From: Bacillota bacterium
GTDB taxonomy: Bacteria; Bacillota; Bacilli; Paenibacillales; Paenibacillaceae
Assembly (NCBI GenBank): GCA_023433615.1
Contig: JAEZCJ010000020.1
Span: 1-64,000 of the forward strand
DNA: 64,000 nucleotides
Direction: 5' to 3'
Each line of letters starts with the position of its first letter. Position 1 is the stretch's first letter. The position numbers were made by a program, and so were the translations under genes. Under the pieces are notes generated by a model that was not told the DNA's origin, ran no database searches, and was given only the letters and a program-made list of their open reading frames with translations. Below, one piece after another: positions 45,029-55,358 of this stretch.

Positions 45029-48000
45029 CAGTGCAAAGCAATTGTTAGGTCAGTGGATGGTTGAGCTTGTGGCTACCTACTTTTTTGAGCAGAAAAAAAC
45101 TAATGCAGATAAGTTATTTATAAAAATTGTTGGAGTAGCTGACGATACTTGGGAAGATATTCTGCAGGCCTTTGCGAAAGAAGAGGGGAAATTATCTACC
45201 TATTATCGACCAGTATTACGGACTCTCGCACCGGTACCCGCGTATGAAAAATACCAATGTCAAGCTCATGAGACAAGTACTTGGTTGCGAAACAATACAC
45301 AACAGGGACACGCATTGCTCATCTTACTGAATGCATCTTCTGCAGAGGCACAAAGTCTGGAGAATATCTTTACGATAGATGAAGCTCGACTACTTAGTCC
45401 AAATGGATTAGAAGTGTTGTATCAGATTTTTTCCGACCGATACCAATACTTCGGAGACGACTTGGATCAGTTAAAGCGGTTCCTTACGATGTACGGTAGA
45501 ATCGTAGAACCACAATTGCGTACAGTCCTTGCATTCCTTACGGCTGTAGTGAGTTCTAGTGAGAGAACGATGACGGATCGTATTCAACAGAGCCTTGATC
45601 ATTTACAGCTATTCCGGGACCGGACACTTAAATTTACGGGAACTGGATTAAAACAACTAAGAGATAACTACCAATTATCACGTCTTGAAAAAGATAATCG
45701 TTCCATAGGTAAGGAGAAAATAGTCGATAATCTTTACACTTTTTTGGAGAAAAACGAGTCGCATGAACTGTGGGAATTGGTGTCCAAGGACGTTTTTCGA
45801 AATCATGCCTTAAACTATATTCATGGAAAATCTGAACAGTTATTTGAATACGATTATTCGCTAATTAAAGATGCCTTCATGTTCACGGATAAGAAACCTA
45901 CTGTGAATGAGCGTATTAATACATTTAAGGAAGGACTTGAGACCGACTCCCCATTAGCTAAAGAGCAGGATGATATTATCACCGGAGCAGTTGAGTCCAT
46001 AAATGCTGGAGACAAGCCAGAAAAGTTGCAAGAGTTCCTTGAGGAGTTTGGAGGACAGTTACTTGTAGGGGATAAAAAGCTCTATAAGGAGATTGAGCGC
46101 TTAATTAAAAAGCTCCGTCAACTCAGTGAGTACACTGAGCTCACTGAGGCTTTACTGCAAGAATCAATTGATCTGTTGAAGGAACAATGCGACGATGATA
46201 GTGATGTAGTCCCTTTAAGTGCAGTACGCTTCGAGTTGCGCATCATGGAAGCACCTGTTGGTGAAGATATGAAATCGACACTGATGTTCCACCTTGGGTC
46301 GCTTGAACGCTTAACCGGACGAATCCATTTCGATGATCAGTCGCTTCAACGTATTACAAATCGTTCCAGAGATGCTTATGTAGGATTTCGGCTTGTTATG
46401 CTTTTAGGTGACAGGGAACTCGGACATAGGGATTTCAAGCTAATTGGGCTGCATGAAAGCAAATTACCGGACCTACTTGAAAAGCTAGAGGAAGAACGGT
46501 TTGTTCCCGCTATACGAGTCTATGCTGGTTCTGACACGCTGCAAGTAGATGTTATAGCTGAGATGCATGATCGAGTTAGTGCATTTGTGGCAACAGGACA
46601 GCCCGGGGTGCCAGAGGTAGTTGCAGAAGTTACATTTTTCATTGAATGGTTTATAAAGCAGCTCGATAGGGCAAGGGCCCAGGGCATAGGAAGCGTAGAT
46701 TTTTCAGAGCTGGAGAGTCGCCTCGATGGTCTGTTTAAACGTGGTTGTGGCTCTGCTCTCATTGCAAGACATGTGATTCAATATATAGGAATGATGGGGA
46801 CCATCGATTGCTATAGTAATAAATCTACTGACAAGGTTGCTAACGTACAATCTCGTATTCTGACGTTGCTCAATCCATTGCGCCTACTTGGGTACGCTAA
46901 CCGGCTCCGAAGCATCGAAGCCGAGCTCAGCAAGTGGATCGGGAGGTCTGATCTAAATGAGGAATCCTTAGAGGATATGAATGTCTACTTGGGTCAACTG
47001 AGTGAGGATTTATCTCGTTTGTTTCCTTCTTATTTTGCGGTCGAAGGGGTATCAGACCACTTCTTAATTGAGCAGCAAGAGTCAATGGGTGAGGGCATAT
47101 TCACCATTAACGGAGCTAGCAGTGGGGAAGACCAGCTGGTGAAGATGTTCGCTGACGAGTTACTCGGTACAGTTAAGTCATATCTCGAGGTATATCCGTA
47201 TGCTAAGGACTGCCTTGATCTTGTCTTCTTATATTGCCCACAAGCTGCATTCATTACTCGTGCAATTTCCTTGCTGTTCCAACAGACTAATGTTCAAAAA
47301 ATCAAGGCAATAATTCATAGTTCAAATGCTGGTGCGGTCATTCATGAGCAATTGAACGCTTGGATGAGCCAAGAAGAACAGCTATCAGAACGAATGGGGC
47401 ATTTTCCACGGGTAGAGGTCCAAGTTGTCGCTGAGCAGGATGTAAATGTGACAATGCGACACTTGTCTCAACTATTGCAGGATGCTGACATCGGCGTGCT
47501 TGTAAATTATTTCGGGCAGTCTTCCCATCTACAGTATAAGTTGGAGAAGGTTAGAGTGAAGGACTCTGACAATTGGTTTGAAAAGATATATCGTGAACCT
47601 CTTAAAAAAGATGATGCAATTAAAAGAATTAGTTGTATAAGCGAGCAGATGCCATCAATCTTGCAACGCTTCTACCAAGTACAACAGGTACTGAATAGCA
47701 ATGAATCTGTACAATTAGATGAGCACTTTCTATTACGCACAGTTATTTCTGTCAACCAATTATCGGATCAGGCATTACTTAATTATATGCACGAGCATTT
47801 CAATTGGTCTTTGTTCATAGATCGTTATTTAGACAAACCGCTCTTACGGCATGTTTCATCCAAGGCGCAAATTATAAAATATAAGTCTAATACTTACCAA
47901 ACTAGCTATAAGACATTGTTGTCGTCATCGAAATACATTCGGAAACTCGCGAGTGAGCAAGCAGATCATGAGTATTTTGACCGTCTCCACCAGAAGTATG

Positions 48001-50144
48001 TTCAACTACTCAAAAATAACAATATATCGAAGACAGCAATATCACAAGCCACAGAGAAGGTTAAGGAAATCTCCGGGGGAGTCGTTCTGCGTGCAATTGG
48101 TCCCGGTAAATTCGCACATGAACTTATGGCAATTCATTTAGCGATGGAAGCGAGACCAGTTGGAGATAATGAGCTCGTTATTTGGTCTATTTGCGATGAA
48201 TTACCGTGGTTCCGTGGTTCTTCACGTCGACCGGATTTGGTGCGTACATCGATTAGTAAGATTGCCGATCGGGTCACTCTAAAGTTTGAAATTGTGGAAT
48301 TGAAATTCATCTCAGCCACTATCTTTGAACAAGAGCGCCATGACGCAATTAAACAAGTTAACGCAGGCATCAATGTTTATCGGAGTAGGTTCTTATTTTC
48401 AGAGCGCCCGACGACAGCTGAAATGTGGAGGAAAGAACTACTTAATAATCTCATAGAAAATGGAACATACACTCTAGAGGATGCTCAGCTTTTAAAAATG
48501 GTCCAAGGAGTGCCACTATCAAATATCGACGTTTCAATAGATGGTTCAATTGATACGTTTGTATACACATCTAACCTATTAGAGCTTTCTATTATGGATG
48601 GGCATCAGGATGGCTACCAATCCGAAAAATTAGGCAACGCATTAATCAATCACATATATAATCGGTCATTCATTCTTCGAGCGCTCGGGGCAATGGTAGA
48701 GGCCGAGGTGCCGAATTATGAAGTAGGCATCCAAGCAATGGATGCCTACATTACGGAGAAACTAGGTTTTGAATTCGATAAAGAATCTTATATGCCAGAT
48801 GATGAAGAACATGATGAGAAGTCACAAGAGTTAACCGATGTTGGCGGTAGTAATTTTTCTGCAGTAGATCATATTCAAAGCCAAATGATTGCACGAAAAG
48901 AGATAATTCACAGTCTTCAGAAGGCAGCACCTACGACGGACATTAACCCATTTAGTAAGCAGGAATCTGCTAGTCAGGTCAACGAACTATTCACTGAACA
49001 GCTAGCATTTGCCGAGCTTCCTAGTCAAACGGCTGAACAACGCGAGGATCTTGCGCCATTACTGAGATCGTACGAGAGTAGACTTCGACTCCGTATGAAT
49101 GAAATTAATGTTCCGCTGAAAATCGTTGATACCATCGTAGGAGTAAGTGTTATTCGGGTCATTATAGAGCTTATCGGAAACACCTCCTATAGTCATATAA
49201 AAAACCGATCCGAAGACTTACAGATGTGGCTCGGGTTAAATTCTCCTCCGCAAATTGCAATTCGTGCTGGCAAAGTCAACATCGACATTAACCGCGACAC
49301 CCCAGAAGTAGTCTATTTTGAGCGGTTCATGGCTCGTGTTCGAGAACAAATCTCACAAGATAATTTAAACGGTAAGCTTATTGCTCCGCTTGGGGTCGGA
49401 CAACTAGGTGAAATCATCACGATGGACTTCTCTAGTCCTGATACGCCACATCTACTGATAGGGGGACAGTCAGGCAGTGGTAAAAGCGTTACAATAAACG
49501 GCATTATTCTTGCGATGATGTGTCTATATTCGTCGAATGATGTCAAATTTATCTTTATCGATCCTAAACGGGTTGAGTTTATGGTATACAAGGAACGAGA
49601 ACACACCCAGCTCGTTATTACAGATATTGAAGAAGCTATCGATGCACTTGACCAAGTAGTTATCGAGATGGAAAAAAGATATGAGCGGTTTGCACAAGAA
49701 GGCGCTACTAACTATAACGAGTACATGGAGCTAGAGGGTGAGCCTCTTCCCCGCCTAGTTGTTGTATTCGATGAGTTTGCCGATTTTATGACACAAGAGA
49801 AATCATTAAGTTCACGTGTTGAAACAGCTATAAAGCGCCTAGGTGCTATGGCTCGCGCAGCAGGTATACATTTGTTAATTTGTACACAAAGCCCGCGTGC
49901 AGATATTGTACCGACAAACATTCGAAATAACCTAGGGGCTCGTCTTGCCCTACGTACGGCCGACGCCAATGCATCTCGTATTGTTCTCGATGAAGATGGG
50001 GCTGAGCAACTCGGTGGTAAAGGCGATTTCCTAGCTAAGTTGAATGGTCCGGAGTTTGTGAGAGGAAAGAGCCCGTTCTTAACTATCAGAGCAAAGAAGG
50101 CTTTGTTAGAACATTTCCATGTCAAAGAGAAGGCTCAACAGTAA
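45021..50144 (+). CDS. sspH: SspH/DndH-like giant protein with C-terminal FtsK/HerA-type translocase
   Basis: Start ATG 45021 has GGAGGG five bases upstream and overlaps the stop of the G gene. The 1,707-residue protein is largely helical; only the last 250 residues are readable as a family. They form an FtsK-type motor: Walker A GQSGSGKS at residues 1482-1489, IFIDPKRVEF, Walker B LPRLVVVFDEFADFM, and CTQSPRADIVPTNIRNNLGARLALRTADANASRIVLDEDGAEQLGGKGDFL, the FtsK sensor region. A long unknown region with a single large C-terminal motor is the layout of DptH/SspH. It probably moves along or loads on unmodified DNA to block replication. Confidence 0.75.
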   Translation: MYNSAKQLLGQWMVELVATYFFEQKKTNADKLFIKIVGVADDTWEDILQAFAKEEGKLSTYYRPVLRTLAPVPAYEKYQCQAHETSTWLRNNTQQGHALLILLNASSAEAQSLENIFTIDEARLLSPNGLEVLYQIFSDRYQYFGDDLDQLKRFLTMYGRIVEPQLRTVLAFLTAVVSSSERTMTDRIQQSLDHLQLFRDRTLKFTGTGLKQLRDNYQLSRLEKDNRSIGKEKIVDNLYTFLEKNESHELWELVSKDVFRNHALNYIHGKSEQLFEYDYSLIKDAFMFTDKKPTVNERINTFKEGLETDSPLAKEQDDIITGAVESINAGDKPEKLQEFLEEFGGQLLVGDKKLYKEIERLIKKLRQLSEYTELTEALLQESIDLLKEQCDDDSDVVPLSAVRFELRIMEAPVGEDMKSTLMFHLGSLERLTGRIHFDDQSLQRITNRSRDAYVGFRLVMLLGDRELGHRDFKLIGLHESKLPDLLEKLEEERFVPAIRVYAGSDTLQVDVIAEMHDRVSAFVATGQPGVPEVVAEVTFFIEWFIKQLDRARAQGIGSVDFSELESRLDGLFKRGCGSALIARHVIQYIGMMGTIDCYSNKSTDKVANVQSRILTLLNPLRLLGYANRLRSIEAELSKWIGRSDLNEESLEDMNVYLGQLSEDLSRLFPSYFAVEGVSDHFLIEQQESMGEGIFTINGASSGEDQLVKMFADELLGTVKSYLEVYPYAKDCLDLVFLYCPQAAFITRAISLLFQQTNVQKIKAIIHSSNAGAVIHEQLNAWMSQEEQLSERMGHFPRVEVQVVAEQDVNVTMRHLSQLLQDADIGVLVNYFGQSSHLQYKLEKVRVKDSDNWFEKIYREPLKKDDAIKRISCISEQMPSILQRFYQVQQVLNSNESVQLDEHFLLRTVISVNQLSDQALLNYMHEHFNWSLFIDRYLDKPLLRHVSSKAQIIKYKSNTYQTSYKTLLSSSKYIRKLASEQADHEYFDRLHQKYVQLLKNNNISKTAISQATEKVKEISGGVVLRAIGPGKFAHELMAIHLAMEARPVGDNELVIWSICDELPWFRGSSRRPDLVRTSISKIADRVTLKFEIVELKFISATIFEQERHDAIKQVNAGINVYRSRFLFSERPTTAEMWRKELLNNLIENGTYTLEDAQLLKMVQGVPLSNIDVSIDGSIDTFVYTSNLLELSIMDGHQDGYQSEKLGNALINHIYNRSFILRALGAMVEAEVPNYEVGIQAMDAYITEKLGFEFDKESYMPDDEEHDEKSQELTDVGGSNFSAVDHIQSQMIARKEIIHSLQKAAPTTDINPFSKQESASQVNELFTEQLAFAELPSQTAEQREDLAPLLRSYESRLRLRMNEINVPLKIVDTIVGVSVIRVIIELIGNTSYSHIKNRSEDLQMWLGLNSPPQIAIRAGKVNIDINRDTPEVVYFERFMARVREQISQDNLNGKLIAPLGVGQLGEIITMDFSSPDTPHLLIGGQSGSGKSVTINGIILAMMCLYSSNDVKFIFIDPKRVEFMVYKEREHTQLVITDIEEAIDALDQVVIEMEKRYERFAQEGATNYNEYMELEGEPLPRLVVVFDEFADFMTQEKSLSSRVETAIKRLGAMARAAGIHLLICTQSPRADIVPTNIRNNLGARLALRTADANASRIVLDEDGAEQLGGKGDFLAKLNGPEFVRGKSPFLTIRAKKALLEHFHVKEKAQQ

Positions 50145-50172
50145 ATTGAGACTGGAAGGAGTAACTCGCGTC

Positions 50173-51051
50173 ATGAGATTCGGACATCATCAAAGCTTCT
50201 ACTTGCGAGTGAATTGGTTAGCTAAGGCGTTTAAGATGGTTGCAGAGGATCCAAGATTCTTCTACGACGATTTTGGGTTTGAAAAGATCGGTCTTGGACG
50301 GAACATGGTAAAGTCTCTTCGTTTCTGGTCGGTAGCTACTGGGGTAATGTGTGAAATCAAGAATGAGGACAAGAAACCAATTCACGTACTCTCTGATGTT
50401 GGGCGGCTCGTACGAGAGCATGACCGCTTTATACGTCTCCCACTAACGGCTGCTGTTATTCACATTTTGCTTGCCACAGAAAAAGGGCAGGCCTCATCAT
50501 GGTTTTGGTATTTTAACGTGTGCAAAGAAAGATCGGCATCAGTTGATGAGCTCCTCCCATTACTATCAAAGTGGGCAGAACAAGAGCATGGCAAACCTGT
50601 CTCTGAACAATCGCTGCGTCGAGATTTAGAGTGTATACGTCAGTTGTATACAGCTCGCTCGCACTCCGGCGATGACCCCGAAGAAGTCGTTGCCAGCCCT
50701 CTTTCGCAACTTAACTTGTTGCAAGAGACTAGACAGTCTCTTACACGTCGCAGTCCTTCTCCTGCTGATGTTGACGTCGACGCTTTATTCTTTTCATTAC
50801 TTATTTATGCAAACCGGCATGGAGTCAATAGCGTGACGTGGGAAGAGTTGCAATTAAAGCCATTGCTATGGGGACGTCTATTCCACTTAAACGCGTCTCA
50901 GATTATTGAAGTGCTCGAATTAATGCATATGGATCCAAATTATAACGTTAAGTTTATTCGGACCAATCAGTTACATGTTCTAAATTTTCAGTGCGAGGAT
51001 CCTATTCATTTCCTCGCACGAGCGTTCGAAAGGAGGTCGGTGGTCCTTTGA
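50173..51051 (+). CDS. sspB: DUF4007 protein, SspB-type nickase of the phosphorothioation system
   Basis: The N-terminus is the DUF4007 signature: FGHHQSFYLRVNWLAKAFKMV, then FFYDDFGFEKIGLGRNMVKSLRFWSVATGVM, followed by a middle part with LPLTAAVIHILLATEKGQASSWFWYFN and a C-terminal winged-helix-like region. In the Ssp system this protein nicks DNA so that sulfur can be inserted (from published work on SspABCD, recalled, not checked). ATG 50173 fits the start of the domain, with AAGGAG 11 bases upstream; ATG 50119 inside the H gene has none. It overlaps sspC by three bases. Confidence 0.8.
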   Translation: MRFGHHQSFYLRVNWLAKAFKMVAEDPRFFYDDFGFEKIGLGRNMVKSLRFWSVATGVMCEIKNEDKKPIHVLSDVGRLVREHDRFIRLPLTAAVIHILLATEKGQASSWFWYFNVCKERSASVDELLPLLSKWAEQEHGKPVSEQSLRRDLECIRQLYTARSHSGDDPEEVVASPLSQLNLLQETRQSLTRRSPSPADVDVDALFFSLLIYANRHGVNSVTWEELQLKPLLWGRLFHLNASQIIEVLELMHMDPNYNVKFIRTNQLHVLNFQCEDPIHFLARAFERRSVVL

Positions 51052-54000
51052 TGCAAACAATGGACAAGCATCAGTCGTTAATCAACAAACCACGTTTTCG
51101 TGCGAGTATCAACCTACAACTGGATCTTGCCGACGAAAGACTCCTCTCACAATATGTTTTGTCAACACCACATGCTGAAGTGCTTCGTGGCATTGTAAAT
51201 AGTGTTATCTATGGTGGCACACGAGCACACTTACTTATTGGACCGTATGGGACAGGAAAATCATATCTTGCAACGATAGTAAGCCAATTGCTGTCTCGTT
51301 ACTTCGATACGAAATGGAGAACGAAGCTTCAGAGACAAGCGGAGCGCATCGATACTTTGTTTGCGGAGCATCTACGTGGTCTTGAAAATCTTGAGCGAAC
51401 TTACATTCCTGTTATCATTAACGGGAGCATTGGGGCGATCAGGACTATCATTAACAGATCAGTATATAGGGAAATGAAAGAGAGAAATATCGAAATTACA
51501 ACTCCAAATGAAGTGGAAATGATACTCCAGACAGTAAAACGATGGGAAATAGCTTATCGGGCAGCATATAAAGGCTTACTCAAACATGTAGAGGATGTTG
51601 GTTTGTCCATCGAAGATTGGACCAAGAAAGTTGAAAGCTTCGATGAAGATATAATTCGCCGTTTTATTAGATTCTATCCGTCTGTCACATCCGGTACACG
51701 GTGGATGGTCGACCATGAAGAGTTGTTTATCGAGAATCTATCAGAAATCTCAAATATGCTTAGGGCACAAGGCAAGGGGATTTTTATTGTATACGATGAA
51801 TTTGGTCGATTCTTGCAAACACTCGAAGGACCTGATTCTATGCGTAATATGCAGGATCTTCAAGACCTAGCTGAGTTCGTAAATCATACGGATAATGTGC
51901 AGTTGCTTATTATTGGGCACAAACAAATTCGTCAGTATGCAGAACTAAGTCGTGAATCACTTCGGGTAGAGTTCGAAAAGATCGAGAAGAGGTTTAGAAC
52001 ATATAGCTTAGAGACAGACCAGTCAACTTATTTGAGGTTAGCAAGCGAAGCGGCTGCTGAATTAAATGAAGAAGCTTTGCAGAACGCCGAAATCCTTGAG
52101 TCAGTCGAGTTACTTCAGCATTATCAACTTTTCTCAGGTTATACCACGCATGAACTAGAGATCAACATACTACGGTCGCTCTTCCCGTTGCATCCAGTAG
52201 GAGCCGTTCTTTTACCAGAGTTATCAAATATTTTTGGGCAGAATGAACGAACATTATTTTCATTCTTTACTGATAGTGATACCTTCGGCATGCACGAACA
52301 TGTAAGAAAGGGTAGTGGTTACTACTACGCAGACCGTTTATTTCACTTTTTCAACGTTGCTAGTGCTGAGACGCGAGATCAACCAACGCTTCAACTTTAT
52401 CATGTAGTTGTTCAGTATATCGATGAGCGGGACCTATTACAACGTCGTATAGTAGAATTAATGACACTATGGGCAGCCTTACGATTTACCCGTAAGCAGC
52501 CACTGACGTCAGGGTTTCTCGCATTCGCATTAGGAGTATCTGAAAAGGAAGCGACTACATCACTCGAACAATTAGCCTGCGCTAAGGTTGCGAGATTTAA
52601 CGCTATCCGGGGCCATTGGGAAATTTATGATGGGAGTTCTATCGATCTTAGTACTTTGGTTAGCGAACGGACAGGTACCGTAGTGTTGTCTCAGGCACGC
52701 GAGCTTGAGCTTCTCAACAGGTATTTGCCTATCTCATACGTTATTCCTTATGAGTACAATGACAGAATGGATATGTTACGCTACGCAGAAGTTCGATTTA
52801 CTTTTCCTTCTATGCTCGAGGAGGTACAAGCAGATACTGCCTTTGATGATCGTATCTTTCTCGTCCTCTTTCCGGATAATGAAGCAATGACAGATGTTCT
52901 TAGTGGTGCACAACATGCCCTTTGGACTTCGGTGGTTGCCCTCCCGAAGTTTACCATGATTGATATTAAAGAGATTCTTAGGCGCTACCATGTCGTTGAG
53001 GAACTTCAAAAGGATGTCATATTTGTCTCGCAAGATAATCGGTTAAAGAGCGAGTTACATTACATGCAAGAAGAGATCGGCATGACCATTCGTAATTTCG
53101 TTCAACGTTATTTTGATTTCAGCAGTTTACAGTGGTGGTCAGCACAGGGAAGTTTGGAGATTCACAATGAAAGAGAACTAGAGCACCTAATAAGTGAACG
53201 CCTAGGACGGAAGTTTTATTTGACTCCCTCGATTCGGAATGAGGCGTTTAATCGCAATCGCATCTCTTCTGTTCAAAGGAGAGCGATGATCGATGTTATA
53301 GATCGACTTATTAATAACCCCTCTGAACTCAATTTAGGCATTAAAGGTTATGGACCGAACTATTTGATATATGCGAGCGTGTTAAAGAATAACCAGTATG
53401 ACTACGCAAATGACAAGAGAGTTCACTGTTGCGATTCTTTGCTTACGTTACGCACACTTGTGCTTGAACGGTTGCGCGAACGACCTATTGGACGCCTTTC
53501 GGAACTTATTGAGCCGTTCAGCTCTGAGCCATACGGTATCCGGTCTGCCGTTATACCTGTTCTGTTTGTTGCGTTATTGCGGGACGTATGGGAACAACTT
53601 AGCTTCTATGCACATGATATGCTGACTTCGCATCTTTCTGGATCCGGAATCGTAGAACTGCTTGAACATTCAGAACAGTACGAATACCGGTATCATAATC
53701 TAACCGTTGAAGAAAAGGTACAACTGTTAGCTCTCGGACAACAGTTCGCGCTGTCCCCTGAGACATGTTCTGGTTTTCTACCAATGTCACAGGCTCTTCT
53801 TGAGTGGTTGCGTACATTGCCAAAGTTTGCACTCACAACAGATAAAGTCTCTGAACAGACGATGCTCGTTCGATCTGCTATTCGATCCTCGGAAGTAGAT
53901 CCGCATAAATTTATAGGGGCACTCATTACTATGGGGGATGTTCCAGGAATTGCTAAGATTGAACTAGAGGAATTCCTCAACACAAATAAAATAGAACTAG

Positions 54001-54443
54001 ACAGACAGCTAAGTGAGTGGACTCATATGAATTCTACGGATATGCTGCTATTGGAATTGTCAAAGATGCCTGTTGAACTAATAGGTCTAAACAGTAGGTT
54101 GCTCACGGTAACAACTAGTGTGCCTGAAGTAAATAATGGTGTTTCACTATCTCCAATAGACCGTCTTGCTGAACATCTTGTTGGAGTGAGTCGAAGTGAT
54201 TGGTCGGATGCAACACATAATTTATTCTTGCAGCAGTTTCGATATGAATGGGAGTTATTAAGTCCGAATGTGAAGGAAGCTGCAGTCGCATTAGCAGATA
54301 TACCTATACCTACCACAATTGAGCTATCCAAGAAAGCGAACGTACTATACACTAATGTAAAAAATATGCTTAAATACGCGGGGAAAGATATCACCACAGC
54401 GGAATTGCGAGCCCTACTCGGTAAATTAATGCGGGAAGTTTAA
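51051..54443 (+). CDS. sspC: SspC-type large ATPase of the phosphorothioation module
   Basis: A 1,130-residue ATPase: Walker A GPYGTGKS at residues 64-71, Walker B region GIFIVYDEFGRFLQTLEG near residues 242-258, and NVQLLIIGHKQIRQYAELSRESL as sensor. The rest is helical with winged-helix-like parts. The layout resembles BrxC/PglY-type AAA+ proteins of defence systems, but pairing with DUF4007 upstream and a PAPS-reductase-like gene downstream identifies it as SspC. AAAGGAGG lies about 14 bases before ATG 51051, or 11 before TTG 51048. It supplies energy for DNA modification (inference). Confidence 0.75.
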   Translation: MQTMDKHQSLINKPRFRASINLQLDLADERLLSQYVLSTPHAEVLRGIVNSVIYGGTRAHLLIGPYGTGKSYLATIVSQLLSRYFDTKWRTKLQRQAERIDTLFAEHLRGLENLERTYIPVIINGSIGAIRTIINRSVYREMKERNIEITTPNEVEMILQTVKRWEIAYRAAYKGLLKHVEDVGLSIEDWTKKVESFDEDIIRRFIRFYPSVTSGTRWMVDHEELFIENLSEISNMLRAQGKGIFIVYDEFGRFLQTLEGPDSMRNMQDLQDLAEFVNHTDNVQLLIIGHKQIRQYAELSRESLRVEFEKIEKRFRTYSLETDQSTYLRLASEAAAELNEEALQNAEILESVELLQHYQLFSGYTTHELEINILRSLFPLHPVGAVLLPELSNIFGQNERTLFSFFTDSDTFGMHEHVRKGSGYYYADRLFHFFNVASAETRDQPTLQLYHVVVQYIDERDLLQRRIVELMTLWAALRFTRKQPLTSGFLAFALGVSEKEATTSLEQLACAKVARFNAIRGHWEIYDGSSIDLSTLVSERTGTVVLSQARELELLNRYLPISYVIPYEYNDRMDMLRYAEVRFTFPSMLEEVQADTAFDDRIFLVLFPDNEAMTDVLSGAQHALWTSVVALPKFTMIDIKEILRRYHVVEELQKDVIFVSQDNRLKSELHYMQEEIGMTIRNFVQRYFDFSSLQWWSAQGSLEIHNERELEHLISERLGRKFYLTPSIRNEAFNRNRISSVQRRAMIDVIDRLINNPSELNLGIKGYGPNYLIYASVLKNNQYDYANDKRVHCCDSLLTLRTLVLERLRERPIGRLSELIEPFSSEPYGIRSAVIPVLFVALLRDVWEQLSFYAHDMLTSHLSGSGIVELLEHSEQYEYRYHNLTVEEKVQLLALGQQFALSPETCSGFLPMSQALLEWLRTLPKFALTTDKVSEQTMLVRSAIRSSEVDPHKFIGALITMGDVPGIAKIELEEFLNTNKIELDRQLSEWTHMNSTDMLLLELSKMPVELIGLNSRLLTVTTSVPEVNNGVSLSPIDRLAEHLVGVSRSDWSDATHNLFLQQFRYEWELLSPNVKEAAVALADIPIPTTIELSKKANVLYTNVKNMLKYAGKDITTAELRALLGKLMREV

Positions 54444-54475
54444 TTGAAGAAGATACACCAAAGGGGAGGACTTAT

Positions 54476-55273
54476 ATGGCACGAAAACCAGTCCACGTCG
54501 CGATGTATAGTGGAGGAGCTTCCTCCGCGTACGTTGCGCATCACATGGTGCAGACATATGGCAAAGAAAATTGTATTTTGTTCTTTACTAATACACTTTG
54601 GGAGCATGAGGACAACTACAGATTTATGCACGAAGTCGCTGATTATCTAGGACTTGATATAACCTACCGTACTGATGGTCGTACACCGGAGCAAGTATTT
54701 TATGACGAGCGTTTTATGGGGAATTCTCGCCTAGCGAAGTGTTCTGAGGAATTAAAGGTTCGTCAGACCATCATCTTTCTCGAGGAACTTCGAGATGAAC
54801 ATGGGCTCGAACCAATTCTTTACTTTGGAATTGGACGTCATGAGCAGCATCGTGCAGAGAATCTTCGTGAGTTTTATGCGCACCGTCCTGTCGAGCCGGT
54901 AGAGACTCGATTTCCACTGATTACACTATTCCGCGATGAGATTGATGCGAAGTCAATTATTGTGAATGAGTGGGGGATAAAGCTTCCAATCATGTACGAA
55001 CTCGGCTTCTCGCATGCCAATTGTGGTGGGCGCTGCGTAAGAGGAGGATATCAACATTACGCACATCTCTATCAGACATGGCCAGATGTCTATAAGGAAC
55101 AAGAAGAAATGGAAGAACAGTTCCGCCTCCATTTTGAAAAGGATGTATCTATCCTGAAACGAAACGGTGGACCATTTACGTTAATGCAGTTCCGAGAAGA
55201 GTTAGAACGTGATGGAACAGCGCGTTATTTAGGACAGCCGGATGATACCGTTCCTTGTGTGTGTACAATTTAA
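54476..55273 (+). CDS. sspD: SspD/DndC-type ATP pyrophosphatase (PAPS-reductase family)
   Basis: A 265-residue PP-loop enzyme: SGGASS at residues 12-17 is the ATP-binding loop of the PAPS reductase family. Cys89 (LAKCSEELK), Cys182 and Cys186 (ANCGGRCVRGG) and the C-terminal pair Cys261/Cys263 are candidates for an iron-sulfur cluster and sulfur transfer. The enzyme adenylates the DNA backbone so that a sulfur can replace a non-bridging oxygen. GGGGAGG lies six bases before ATG. It closes the operon with sspB and sspC. The sulfur donor (SspA cysteine desulfurase) is not in the window, so a housekeeping desulfurase is presumably used. Confidence 0.82.
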   Translation: MARKPVHVAMYSGGASSAYVAHHMVQTYGKENCILFFTNTLWEHEDNYRFMHEVADYLGLDITYRTDGRTPEQVFYDERFMGNSRLAKCSEELKVRQTIIFLEELRDEHGLEPILYFGIGRHEQHRAENLREFYAHRPVEPVETRFPLITLFRDEIDAKSIIVNEWGIKLPIMYELGFSHANCGGRCVRGGYQHYAHLYQTWPDVYKEQEEMEEQFRLHFEKDVSILKRNGGPFTLMQFREELERDGTARYLGQPDDTVPCVCTI

Positions 55274-55317
55274 AGGTTTTTGAATAGAGAGCGTCTAAAA
55301 TTACTTCTTCCTTGCAT

Positions 55318-55339
55318 ACTGGTTAGTAATATGACCAGT
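55318..55339. promoter_or_regulatory. Inverted repeat ahead of the gene at 55359
   Basis: ACTGGT (55318-55323) and ACCAGT (55334-55339) with a ten-base AT-rich centre, 20 bases before the start codon. It may be an operator, or the end signal of the ssp operon. Confidence 0.35.
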
Positions 55340-55358
55340 CAAAAGGCAGGGGAGTGGG

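Noticed and set aside
41728..55273. BREX type 4 (PAPS-reductase-like gene plus large ATPase)
   Set aside because: No PglZ or BrxL gene is present, while a DUF4007 gene and an F-G-H type set are; the Ssp assignment explains all six genes.
41728..55273. Classical Dnd (DndABCDE) modification
   Set aside because: No DndB, DndD (SMC-like) or DndE gene is seen; the modification genes are DUF4007 and a large AAA+ ATPase instead.
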